A stretch of 11,684 nt of DNA from Methanobacteriota archaeon (GCA_005879045.1 VBLV01000090.1:1-11684); one strand, 5' to 3'. Positions 1-6,302 are shown, counted from the first letter of the stretch. The notes: generated from the letters alone by a model not told the origin. Numbers and translations: made by a program.

Positions 1-28
1 ATAGCCCCGACCCCCTCACCATCAGCGA

Positions 29-1180
29 ATGTACGACGCGGTCGTAGTGGGCGCCGGACCGGCCGGAGGAATGGCCTCCCGGGCGCTCGCCGCCGCGGGC
101 TTCCGGACCGCGATTCTCGAAAAGAAGAAAGTCGTCGGAGAGCCTGTTCAATGCGCGGAAGGCGTGAGCGAGTTCGGACTCGCGTCGAATGGCCTCCGAC
201 CTCGGGATGAGTGGGTCGCGCAGCGCGTCTCCGGCGCGAAATGCATCGTGCCGAACGGGACCTGGTTCTACATCACCCGTCTTCCGGGCTACGCGATCAA
301 CCGCCCGATGTTCGATCGCTGGCTCGTCGATGGCGCCGTGGACGACGGCGCCGAGCTGCGCACATCGACCAAGGTCACCGGGATGACGCGTCACGACGGC
401 GGATGGCGGGTCGAGGCGAACGGCCAGACGATCGACACGCGCATCGTGATCGGCGCGGACGGACCTGCAAGCTTCGTCGCGCGCCAGGCGGGCCTCGTGA
501 GGAGCCTCGAACGAATCGGCGCATACGAGTACCGGTTCCGTCGCGAAGACGTCCCCCTCCTGGATCCGCAGTTCTTCCTCCTCTACATCGGCGAAGCGTA
601 CGAGGGCGGTTACGCGTGGATCTTCCCGAAGGGCGATTCGGTGAACGTCGGCGCCGGAGGTCACATCGACGCGCACGCCGCCACGGTGGACTTCTGCCGC
701 AAGTTCGGAATCGACGTCGACCGCAAGACGCAGACCATCGCGGGTTCGATTCCGTCGCGGTACGACCTGACCGCGCTCGCGGCTCCCGGCTTGGCGATCG
801 CTGGAGATGCGGCGGGCATCACGAACCCGCTCAACGGGGCCGGGATCCACCCCGGAATCTTCAGCGGGCGAATCGCGGGCGAGTTCGCGGTGGCCGCGTT
901 GGAGCGAGAAGATCCGACGTCCATGATGGCGTACGATCGGGCGATGAAAGCGTCCCCGTTCCTCGACCCTCTCCTGTTCTGGATGATCGATCGCATCCGT
1001 CGATGGGGCGATCGCCTGATGAATTCCGTCGGCGAGGAATTGGACGGACTCGATTGGCGGGCCGTCAACCCGAGGATGATCTTGTCCGTGCTGCTCCGCA
1101 AGCCATGGTTGGGAATCCACGCACGCGAATTCTATCGGATGATCCTCGCGCTCGAACTCTGCGACCGGTACGGATGGTAA
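29..1180 (+). CDS. Geranylgeranyl reductase family flavoprotein (archaeal lipid saturation)
   Basis: The 383-residue product belongs to the geranylgeranyl reductase family. These FAD enzymes reduce the double bonds of the geranylgeranyl chains of archaeal membrane lipids at the membrane surface. The N-terminal FAD-binding Rossmann motif is GAGPAG at residues 8-13, followed by an acidic residue E31 at the end of the second strand. QCAEG at 41-45 matches the conserved cysteine-containing motif after the first domain. GADG at 142-145 and GDAAG at 259-263, with NPLNGAG following, are the second and third FAD motifs. YAWIFP at 195-200, seven residues, then GAG fits the family substrate motif YxWxFP-x7/8-GxG. 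Length is close to characterised homologues of about 400 residues. The ATG at 29 places the Rossmann strand immediately after the start, as is usual. Only 28 bases precede it; the ATAG at 1-4 could be the end of a TATA box. Exact substrate (phospholipid or free isoprenoid) cannot be told from sequence. Confidence 0.9.
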   Translation: MYDAVVVGAGPAGGMASRALAAAGFRTAILEKKKVVGEPVQCAEGVSEFGLASNGLRPRDEWVAQRVSGAKCIVPNGTWFYITRLPGYAINRPMFDRWLVDGAVDDGAELRTSTKVTGMTRHDGGWRVEANGQTIDTRIVIGADGPASFVARQAGLVRSLERIGAYEYRFRREDVPLLDPQFFLLYIGEAYEGGYAWIFPKGDSVNVGAGGHIDAHAATVDFCRKFGIDVDRKTQTIAGSIPSRYDLTALAAPGLAIAGDAAGITNPLNGAGIHPGIFSGRIAGEFAVAALEREDPTSMMAYDRAMKASPFLDPLLFWMIDRIRRWGDRLMNSVGEELDGLDWRAVNPRMILSVLLRKPWLGIHAREFYRMILALELCDRYGW

Positions 1181-1209
1181 TTGAGATTTCTTCGTGCCAT
1201 CCACCGAAG

Positions 1210-1217
1210 CTTAGATA
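1210..1217 (+). promoter_or_regulatory. TATA-like box of metF
   Basis: CTTAGATA is the only AT-rich stretch between the reductase stop and metF. Its centre is about 29 bases before the ATG at 1242, the spacing expected for an archaeal TATA box driving a leaderless mRNA. The purine-containing GAAG just before it could be the BRE. The upstream 12 bases CACCGAAGCTTA recur with one extra base before purH. Confidence 0.55.
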
Positions 1218-1241
1218 GCTCCTCCGGCATTCCCGCGCGCG

Positions 1242-2189
1242 ATGCCCGCGGAGGTCGCGAGCCGTGCGATTCGCGCGGGCAGTCGTCTCGAGCGGATCCT
1301 CGCCTCGGGGGCGTTCGGGGTGACCGCGGAGATTGCCCCGCCAGCGTCCGCGGACGGCTCGGAGATCCGCCGCCACGCGGCCGTCTATCGCAGGACCGTG
1401 GATGCGTGCAACGTGACCGATGGCCAGCGCGCGCTCGTCCGGATTTCCTCCCTGGCCGCCGCGACGATCGCCTTGCAAGAGGGCGTCGAGCCGATCATGC
1501 AGATGGTCTCGCGAGACCGAAACCGCATCGGCCTCCAATCGGATCTCCTCGGGGCCGCGGCCCTCGGAATCCACAATGTCCTCTGCCTGTGGGGCGACCC
1601 ACCGCCCGCGGGAAACGAGAAAGACGCGAAAGCCGTCTTCGACCTCAGCACGGAGGAGATGATCGCGACGTTCCGAGCGCTGCGGGACACCGGGATCTTG
1701 CGAGGCGGGGACAAAGTCGAGCAGGCGCCCAAGGTGTTCATCGGAGCGGCCGCGGACCCGTTTCGCGGTTCGAAGGAGGAATCGTTCGGGAAGCTTCGGG
1801 GAAAAGTCACCGCGGGCGCGGACTTCGTCCAGACCCAGGGCGTCTACGACGTGGACGCGTTCGAGGAGTGGATGCGCTTGGTGCGGAAGGAATGGCTCCA
1901 CGACAAGGTGTACATCCTCGCGGGTGTGATCCCGCTAAAGTCCGCGAAGATGGCCCGGTTCATGGTCGAGAAGCTGGGAGCGGTCGTCCCGAAGCACATC
2001 CTGGACCGAATGGACCGCGCCCCGAATCCGAAGGCGGAGGGCGTGAGCATCGCGGTGCGGACGATCAAGGCACTGAAGAAAATCGAGGGCGTCCGCGGGG
2101 TCCACATCATGCCGATCGGGTGGGAAGAAATCGTGCCCGATCTCGTGCGGGAGGCCGGCCTCCTTCCTCGCCCCGATCCGACGCCGTGA
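1242..2189 (+). CDS. metF: 5,10-methylenetetrahydrofolate reductase
   Basis: The 315-residue protein is a full-length FAD-dependent methylenetetrahydrofolate reductase. It converts 5,10-methylene-THF to 5-methyl-THF, the methyl donor for methionine synthesis, and in some archaea it serves C1 metabolism. The single TIM barrel opens with FGVTAEIAPP (residues 25-34), whose E30 matches the catalytic glutamate (Glu28 in E. coli). CNVTDGQRA near 59 and CLWGDPP near 119 are typical barrel strands, and [17 protein letters not shown] near 225-241 is the conserved late strand and helix. The frame is intact. The ATG start is supported by a TATA-like box about 29 bases upstream. From base 1928 onward (residue 230) the gene is the first copy of a perfect 579-bp tandem duplication, so its last 86 codons occur twice. 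It is followed by purH after 78 bases, a logical neighbour because both draw on folate C1 units. Confidence 0.9.
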   Translation: MPAEVASRAIRAGSRLERILASGAFGVTAEIAPPASADGSEIRRHAAVYRRTVDACNVTDGQRALVRISSLAAATIALQEGVEPIMQMVSRDRNRIGLQSDLLGAAALGIHNVLCLWGDPPPAGNEKDAKAVFDLSTEEMIATFRALRDTGILRGGDKVEQAPKVFIGAAADPFRGSKEESFGKLRGKVTAGADFVQTQGVYDVDAFEEWMRLVRKEWLHDKVYILAGVIPLKSAKMARFMVEKLGAVVPKHILDRMDRAPNPKAEGVSIAVRTIKALKKIEGVRGVHIMPIGWEEIVPDLVREAGLLPRPDPTP

Positions 2190-2506
2190 GGGCCTCTCCC
2201 GCGGCGCGACCATCGTGACTCACCGAAGACTTAATTGCATTCTCCCCATTGCCACCCGGTAATAGGGATGGTTTCCCCCCGCCGGGCTCTCTTCAGCGTG
2301 TCGGACAAGGAGGGCCTCGTCGAGTTCGCTCGAGGCTTGCGGGCCGTCGGCTTCGAATTGATCGGCACGGAGGGGACGGCGAAGACCCTGAAGGACGCGG
2401 GTCTCCCGGTGATGACCGTCGCGGACTACACCGGGCTCCACGAGGGCCTGGGAGGCCGCGTGAAGACGCTCCACCCGAAGATCTTCGCAGGCATCCTCGC
2501 GCCGCG
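1928..2506. repeat. Perfect 579-bp tandem duplication, copy 1
   Basis: Bases 1928-2506 are repeated without visible mismatch at 2507-3085, an offset of 579 (193 codons, so the frame is kept). The unit begins at GATCCCGCTAAAG inside metF and ends at CTCGCGCCGCG inside purH. It contains the metF 3' end, the intergenic region with the purH promoter, and the first 79 codons plus two bases of purH. Absence of divergence means a very recent event or an assembly artefact. Confidence 0.95.
2230..2237 (+). promoter_or_regulatory. TATA-like box before the first purH start (copy 1)
   Basis: CTTAATTG lies about 34 bases before the ATG at 2268 in an otherwise GC-rich gap. It is preceded by CACCGAAGA, almost the same bases as precede the metF box. 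It suggests purH has its own promoter although metF is only 78 bases upstream. Confidence 0.5.
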
Positions 2507-2768
2507 GATCCCGCTAAAGTCCGCGAAGATGGCCCGGTTCATGGTCGAGAAGCTGGGAGCGGTCGTCCCGAAGCACATCCTGGACCGAATGGACCGCGCC
2601 CCGAATCCGAAGGCGGAGGGCGTGAGCATCGCGGTGCGGACGATCAAGGCACTGAAGAAAATCGAGGGCGTCCGCGGGGTCCACATCATGCCGATCGGGT
2701 GGGAAGAAATCGTGCCCGATCTCGTGCGGGAGGCCGGCCTCCTTCCTCGCCCCGATCCGACGCCGTGA
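2268..2768 (+). pseudogene. Chimeric reading frame: PurH N-terminus fused in frame to MetF C-terminus
   Basis: This 166-codon frame is a by-product of the tandem duplication. Residues 1-80 are the start of PurH, with [12 protein letters not shown], the GTEGTAKTL phosphate-binding turn and [17 protein letters not shown] of the IMP cyclohydrolase (MGS-like) domain. At the copy junction (2506/2507) it passes in frame into MetF residues 230-315 and ends at the duplicated metF stop. Neither half is a complete domain, so no enzymatic activity is expected. It does carry its own promoter-like box and an open frame, so if the DNA is real the fusion could be transcribed and translated. More likely it is a non-functional duplicate or an assembly artefact. 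Confidence 0.8.
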
Positions 2769-3085
2769 GGGCCTCTCCCGCGGCGCGACCATCGTGACTC
2801 ACCGAAGACTTAATTGCATTCTCCCCATTGCCACCCGGTAATAGGGATGGTTTCCCCCCGCCGGGCTCTCTTCAGCGTGTCGGACAAGGAGGGCCTCGTC
2901 GAGTTCGCTCGAGGCTTGCGGGCCGTCGGCTTCGAATTGATCGGCACGGAGGGGACGGCGAAGACCCTGAAGGACGCGGGTCTCCCGGTGATGACCGTCG
3001 CGGACTACACCGGGCTCCACGAGGGCCTGGGAGGCCGCGTGAAGACGCTCCACCCGAAGATCTTCGCAGGCATCCTCGCGCCGCG
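2507..3085. repeat. Perfect 579-bp tandem duplication, copy 2
   Basis: This is the second copy of the unit at 1928-2506, immediately adjoining it. Its right edge at 3085 coincides exactly with the point where purH loses about 60 codons and changes frame. The same base of the unit is therefore followed by GATCCC in one copy and CGGGTC in the other, and neither continues into the expected purH sequence. Confidence 0.95.
2809..2816 (+). promoter_or_regulatory. TATA-like box before the second purH start (copy 2)
   Basis: This is the duplicate of the box at 2230-2237, again CTTAATTG with CACCGAAGA before it, about 34 bases before the ATG at 2847. It would drive the purH-purN transcription unit. 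Confidence 0.5.
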
Positions 3086-4207
3086 CGGGTCAGCGTCATC
3101 GTCCGGCCCGAGCGCTACTCCGAGGTCCTGCGCGCACTCCGGGAACATCGCTCGATCCCGGAGGACCTCCGAAACGAACTCGCGATGGAGGCGTTCGAAT
3201 ACACGTCCCGCTACGATGCTGCGATTTTCAACTACCTCGCGAGGCGACAAGGGACGGCGCTCCCGCCCGCGCTGCGCCTCGCGTACGACAAAGTCGCGGA
3301 CCTCCGCTATGGGGAGAATCCGTATCAGAGGGCGGCTCTGTACCATGAGCCCTTCCCGTTCGCCGCGACGGCGACCGCGGAGAAGTTGCAGGGGAAGGAA
3401 CTGTCGTACAACAACCTGATTGACCTCGATGCGGCCCTGCGCCTCGCGACGGAATTTGAGCGACCGGCGGCCGTCGTGATCAAACACACGAACCCCTCCG
3501 GTGTGGCGCTGGCGTCGACGCTCGCCGAAGCCTATTCCCTCGCCCATGCGGCAGACCCAATCTCCGCCTACGGCGGCGTCGTCGGATTGAATCATCCGGT
3601 CGATCTCGCCACCGCGAAGGCGATGAAGAAGGACGTCCTCGATGCCGTCATTGCGCCGGAGTATGAGCCGCAAGCCCTGGACCTCCTGAAATCAAAGAAG
3701 AAGGGGACGTTCCTCATCCTCCGGACCCGCGGACCGTTCCGCAAAGAGCATGGAATCGACATGGTCCGCGTCCTCGGTGGCGTCCTCCTCCAGACGACGG
3801 ACTTTCCGACCCCCCGTCCCGAGGCCTTCAAGGTCGTGACGAAAGTGTCGCCGAACGCGGCCCAGATGCGCGACATCCTGTTCGGGATCTTGGTGAGCCG
3901 CTACGTGAAATCGAATTCGATCGTCCTCGTCAAGGGAGAGCGAACGGTCGGCGTGGGAGCGGGACAGATGAGCCGCGTCGACGCGTGCATGCTCGCGTGC
4001 TACAAGGCGAAAGCCGCGGCCCGCGGGAGCGTCGCGGTCAGCGACGCATACTTCCCGTTCCGCGATGGCGTCGACGAACTCGCGAAAGGCGGCGTCGCGA
4101 CGGTGGCTCAGCCGGGCGGCTCGATTCGCGACGACGTGGTCATCGCAGCCGCCGACGAGCACGGAATCGGAATGGTCTTCACGGGAATCCGACTGTTCAA
4201 ACATTGA
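2847..4207 (+). pseudogene. purH: Bifunctional AICAR formyltransferase/IMP cyclohydrolase, disrupted in the cyclohydrolase domain
   Basis: PurH catalyses the last two steps of IMP synthesis, using 10-formyl-THF. Codons 1-80 (2847-3085) encode the normal start of the cyclohydrolase domain, with SVSDKEG and [17 protein letters not shown]. At 3085/3086 the homology jumps to [15 protein letters not shown] in a different frame. Compared with E. coli PurH about 60 residues are missing, including the usual VVNLYPF and ENIDIGGP segments. The lost length must be 3n+1 bases, about 181. From 3086 to the stop the frame is clean: [39 protein letters not shown] (the Lys-His pair of the formyltransferase site) and [19 protein letters not shown] near the end. 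The formyltransferase domain therefore looks complete, but as written it cannot be translated from the purH start. The first in-frame internal ATG is at 3185. PurN starts 9 bases after the stop. The lesion may be an assembly error. Confidence 0.85.
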
Positions 4208-4216
4208 GGGACCGCA

Positions 4217-4826
4217 ATGGGCCGAACCAGGGTCGGAGTACTCGCCTCGGGGCGGGGCACGGACTTCCAGAGCCTCGTGGACGCGCGGAAGCGGGCGGAC
4301 CTGGACGTCGACCTCGCCGTGCTCGTCTGCAACGTCCCGGGGGCGCCCGTGCTCGAACGCGCGAAAGCCGCGAACGTCCCCGCGGTCGTCGTGGATCATC
4401 GGCCGTTCGGCAAGGACCGCGAAGGCTTCGAACGCGAGGTCGTAAGAGTCCTTCGGGACAAACAGGTCGGGCTGGTCGTCTTCGCGGGCTTCATGCGCTT
4501 GGTCTCGGCGTCTTTCATCCGCGAGTTCCCCAACCGGATCATCAACATCCATCCGTCGCTCCTCCCGGCATTCCCCGGAGCGCACGCCCAGCGCGACGCG
4601 ATCGCCGCCGGCGTCAAGGTGTCCGGTTGCACGATCCATCATCTTGCAGAAAGCGGTCCCGGTCCATGAGGACGACACGGAGGAGACCCTCGCCGCCCGC
4701 ATCCTCGAACAGGAACATGTTTTCCTGCCGTTTGCGGTGCGGCTTTTCGCGGAGGGCCGCCTCGCCGTGGAAGGCCGACGCGTGCGAATCGACACCCGCG
4801 GAATCAAAATCCCGCCGATCGCATAG
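4217..4826 (+). pseudogene. purN: Phosphoribosylglycinamide formyltransferase (GART), frame-broken
   Basis: PurN transfers a formyl group from 10-formyl-THF to GAR, the third step of purine synthesis. Residues 1-141 are typical: [15 protein letters not shown] for the phosphate-binding loop, FAGFMRL, and NIHPSLLPAFPG with catalytic N110 and H112. After CTIH at 4639 the frame runs into a stop at 4669, while the C-terminal part resumes at 4641 in another frame as ILQKAVPVHEDDTEETLAARILEQEH and continues to the TAG at 4824. Relative to E. coli PurN about 11 residues (the stretch around DGGP) are absent, and these carry the catalytic aspartate (Asp144). The missing DNA should be 3n+2 bases, about 32. 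The bases CCATC at the scar would fit a deletion between short repeats. Both pieces are otherwise well conserved, so this is a fresh mutation or a consensus error. It lies 9 bases after purH, surely in the same operon. Confidence 0.85.
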
Positions 4827-4851
4827 CCACAGGGATGGCCACAAAATAAAG

Positions 4852-4897
4852 GGCCGTCCAGGAGTTCTGAACGGCCTCGTTGTGGAGGGATGCTTGT
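4852..4897 (+). repeat. Hairpin-tail element, copy 1
   Basis: The arms GGCCGTCC (4852-4859) and GAACGGCC (4869-4876) pair with one C-A mismatch, and AG/CT extends the stem into the loop. After one T comes a 20-base tail, CGTTGTGGAGGGATGCTTGT (4878-4897), identical to that of copy 2. The loop differs from copy 2 in sequence and length, so stem and tail are what is conserved. No function is recognised. Confidence 0.75.
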
Positions 4898-4930
4898 CTA
4901 AGCGACACGACAACGGACAAATGCTATAAG

Positions 4931-4960
4931 ACGGTTTTCCGACGCCGCTCGGCGGACCGT
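4931..4960 (+). other. Compact GC-rich hairpin
   Basis: ACGG (4931-4934) pairs with CCGT (4957-4960), and CGCC (4943-4946) pairs with GGCG (4951-4954) around a GCTC loop, with TC/GA between and small bulges. It lies between the two hairpin-tail elements and directly after the TATA-like GCTATAAG. It is not followed by a T-run, so it is not an obvious terminator. It may be part of a structured RNA. Confidence 0.4.
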
Positions 4961-4998
4961 GGAAAGACGTATCCGGCAAGCGAAAGAGAAAAAGAGTA

Positions 4999-5054
4999 GG
5001 CCGTTCGCCGTTTCAAGAAATCCAGGGAACGGCCCGTTGTGGAGGGATGCTTGT
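4999..5054 (+). repeat. Hairpin-tail element, copy 2
   Basis: GGCCGTTC (4999-5006) and GAACGGCC (5027-5034) form a perfect 8-bp stem with a 20-base loop, in which TTTC and GAAA can pair again. The tail 5035-5054 is identical over 20 bases to that of copy 1, and the 3' arm is identical too. Copy 2 lies 147-158 bases downstream of copy 1 in the same orientation. The element does not resemble a tRNA, rRNA or CRISPR repeat. Confidence 0.75.
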
Positions 5055-5144
5055 AATCGTTCTTAGAAGCCAGTAATATTTGAACATTTCATCATTCGGT
5101 TTGGAGAAGGGCGGGGACCTCTCGCGACTCGCCCCCGGGAAAGG

Positions 5145-5169
5145 AACCGATGCCGGTCGCGAATCGGTT
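5145..5169. promoter_or_regulatory. Inverted repeat upstream of the GAF gene, possible operator
   Basis: AACCGAT (5145-5151) and ATCGGTT (5163-5169) are perfect 7-bp inverted repeats with an 11-base spacer. They lie about 17 bases before the putative TATA box at 5186-5192. The position would suit an activator or repressor dimer, or a hairpin in an upstream RNA. There is no direct evidence of binding. Confidence 0.35.
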
Positions 5170-5185
5170 GGGATGAATCCACAAG

Positions 5186-5192
5186 GCTTATG
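5186..5192 (+). promoter_or_regulatory. TATA-like box of the GAF gene
   Basis: GCTTATG, in a GC-rich setting, lies about 38 bases before the ATG at 5228. That would leave a leader of roughly 10 bases. The match is weak, but no better candidate is closer. Confidence 0.35.
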
Positions 5193-5227
5193 GAGGCCTC
5201 GACCGTTCGACGGAGAGGCGCGCCACG

Positions 5228-5725
5228 ATGAAGGGAGTCGGGAAGTTCGGCGAAGTCATGGCCGGCGAAAAGGGCAAGGTCAGCTACGACGAGGTCGCCG
5301 CTCGCCTCGAGAAGATCATCCATTCCGGGAGCCAGCGCAAGCCGATCACGGACTTCGTGTGCCGCGAGCTACGGAAGATCCCGCATTACACGTGGGTCGG
5401 GATCTACAACGTGGACGGAGCGGAGCTCGTCCTGGCGTCCTGGTCCGGGCCCAGCGCGACCCTGCACCTGCGGATCCCGATCGGCGAAGGCATCTGCGGG
5501 GCCGCGGCGACGGACAAGGCGACGGTCATCGTCCCGGACGTGAACGACGACCCGCGGTACCTCCAGTGTTTCATCAACACGCGGGCAGAAATGGTCGTGC
5601 CGATTCTCCGTGACGGCGCCGCGATCGCGGAGATCGACATCGACTCGGACCAGCAGAATGCGTTCACCCCGACGGACAAGGAGTTTGTCGAGTGGGTCGC
5701 GGCCGAACTCCTGCGGATCCTCTGA
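5228..5725 (+). CDS. GAF-domain protein of the free methionine-(R)-sulfoxide reductase type
   Basis: The 165-residue protein is essentially one GAF domain after a helical segment of about 35 residues. It resembles the fRMsr (YebR) family, which reduces free methionine-(R)-sulfoxide in the cytosol. RIPIGEGICGAAA (82-94) and the DIDSDQQNAFTPTDKEF stretch (137-153) are characteristic. C90 and C114 keep the 24-residue spacing of E. coli Cys94 and Cys118, the latter catalytic. The position of the third cysteine (Cys84 in E. coli), just before the RIP motif, is not a cysteine here (SATLHL). The enzyme may therefore use another resolving cysteine or thiol, or the protein may only be a ligand-binding GAF domain. 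The start at 5228 suits the domain; a second ATG at 5258 (MAGEKGK) is possible. The gene converges on the winged-helix gene with only 7 bases between stops. Confidence 0.7.
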   Translation: MKGVGKFGEVMAGEKGKVSYDEVAARLEKIIHSGSQRKPITDFVCRELRKIPHYTWVGIYNVDGAELVLASWSGPSATLHLRIPIGEGICGAAATDKATVIVPDVNDDPRYLQCFINTRAEMVVPILRDGAAIAEIDIDSDQQNAFTPTDKEFVEWVAAELLRIL

Positions 5726-5732
5726 GATCGCG

Positions 5733-6287
5733 TCACAGGCGGAACTCGCCCCACACGCGAATGAACGTGTCAATCTGGTCCTGCGTCGCCAGTTCGTACG
5801 CGGTCATGAGGCGCGCGACGGATTTCGGGTCGACGACGCGGTATCGGCGCTCCGGCTCCGTCCGGTCGGCGTGTTCGATCAGGCCCGCGGCCTGCATTTT
5901 CTTCAGGTGATGCGAGAGCGTCGACGGCGAGACCGGCACTTGCTCGAGGATCTCCTTGTGTGTCGCCCCTTCCCGTTCCATGAGGAAGTCGATCACCTTC
6001 AGAGGCACCGGCTGCCGCAGGAACGCGAGGATCAGCTTCTCGGCCTCCGTGAGGGCGGCCCGGACTTCCGCTTGACCAGGCGTCGATCGAGGATAGAATC
6101 GCTTGTACTCTCCGTCCATCGCGGACGTGATCAGCTCGTGCTTCTCGAGGAATCGGAGATGGTAGTCCGCGAGGGTGATCGACAGGTTCAGGGCTCGCGA
6201 TAGTTCACGTAGATGGAAACCCGGATTCTTGCGGACGAAGTCATACAGGTCCTTCCGGGTCTTGACGGACAGGATCTCCCGGTCCAT
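5733..6287 (-). CDS. Tandem winged-helix transcriptional regulator
   Basis: The 184-residue cytosolic protein has two winged helix-turn-helix domains of ArsR/MarR-like fold, here in one chain. The first spans about residues 8-68, with the helix pair around LRELSRALNLSITLADYHLRFLEKHELI and a wing ending KRFYP. The second spans about 82-155, with THKEILEQVPVSPSTLSHHLKKMQAAGLI and a wing ending RRYRVVDP. No metal-binding cysteine cluster or ligand domain is present. A C-terminal helix (157-184) may serve in dimerisation. It lies 15 bases downstream of the small membrane-protein gene and is probably co-transcribed with it. Archaeal tandem winged-helix proteins of this type often accompany small membrane proteins, so a membrane-linked signal is plausible but unproven. 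The target promoter is unknown. Confidence 0.8.
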   Translation of the reverse strand: MDREILSVKTRKDLYDFVRKNPGFHLRELSRALNLSITLADYHLRFLEKHELITSAMDGEYKRFYPRSTPGQAEVRAALTEAEKLILAFLRQPVPLKVIDFLMEREGATHKEILEQVPVSPSTLSHHLKKMQAAGLIEHADRTEPERRYRVVDPKSVARLMTAYELATQDQIDTFIRVWGEFRL

Positions 6288-6302
6288 GAGACCACGCGGC
6301 GC

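Larger units (their letters stand above)
4827..5227. other. 401-bp non-coding region with repeated hairpins
   Basis: No credible reading frame was found here on either strand. The stretch is poorer in GC than the flanking genes. It holds two copies of a hairpin-plus-tail element (4852-4897 and 4999-5054), a further compact hairpin (4931-4960), an inverted repeat (5145-5169), and the probable promoter of the GAF gene. AT-rich boxes at 4841-4850 (ACAAAATAAA) and 4923-4930 (GCTATAAG) could be promoters for one or two small RNAs. Confidence 0.6.

Noticed and set aside
1065..1901. 278-codon minus-strand open frame across the reductase end and metF
   Set aside because: It spans two well-supported plus-strand genes and has a low-complexity Arg/Glu-rich translation.
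1928..3085. Insertion sequence or other mobile element as cause of the duplication
   Set aside because: The unit contains no transposase, terminal inverted repeats or extra target-site duplication; it is only host gene sequence.
4852..5054. CRISPR-like repeats
   Set aside because: There are only two copies, about 100 bases apart, with an internal variable loop and no further repeat, leader or cas gene.
5089..5095. C-box-like ATGATGA on the minus strand, possible C/D guide RNA
   Set aside because: No CTGA D box or D'/C' pair was found at a suitable distance on that strand.
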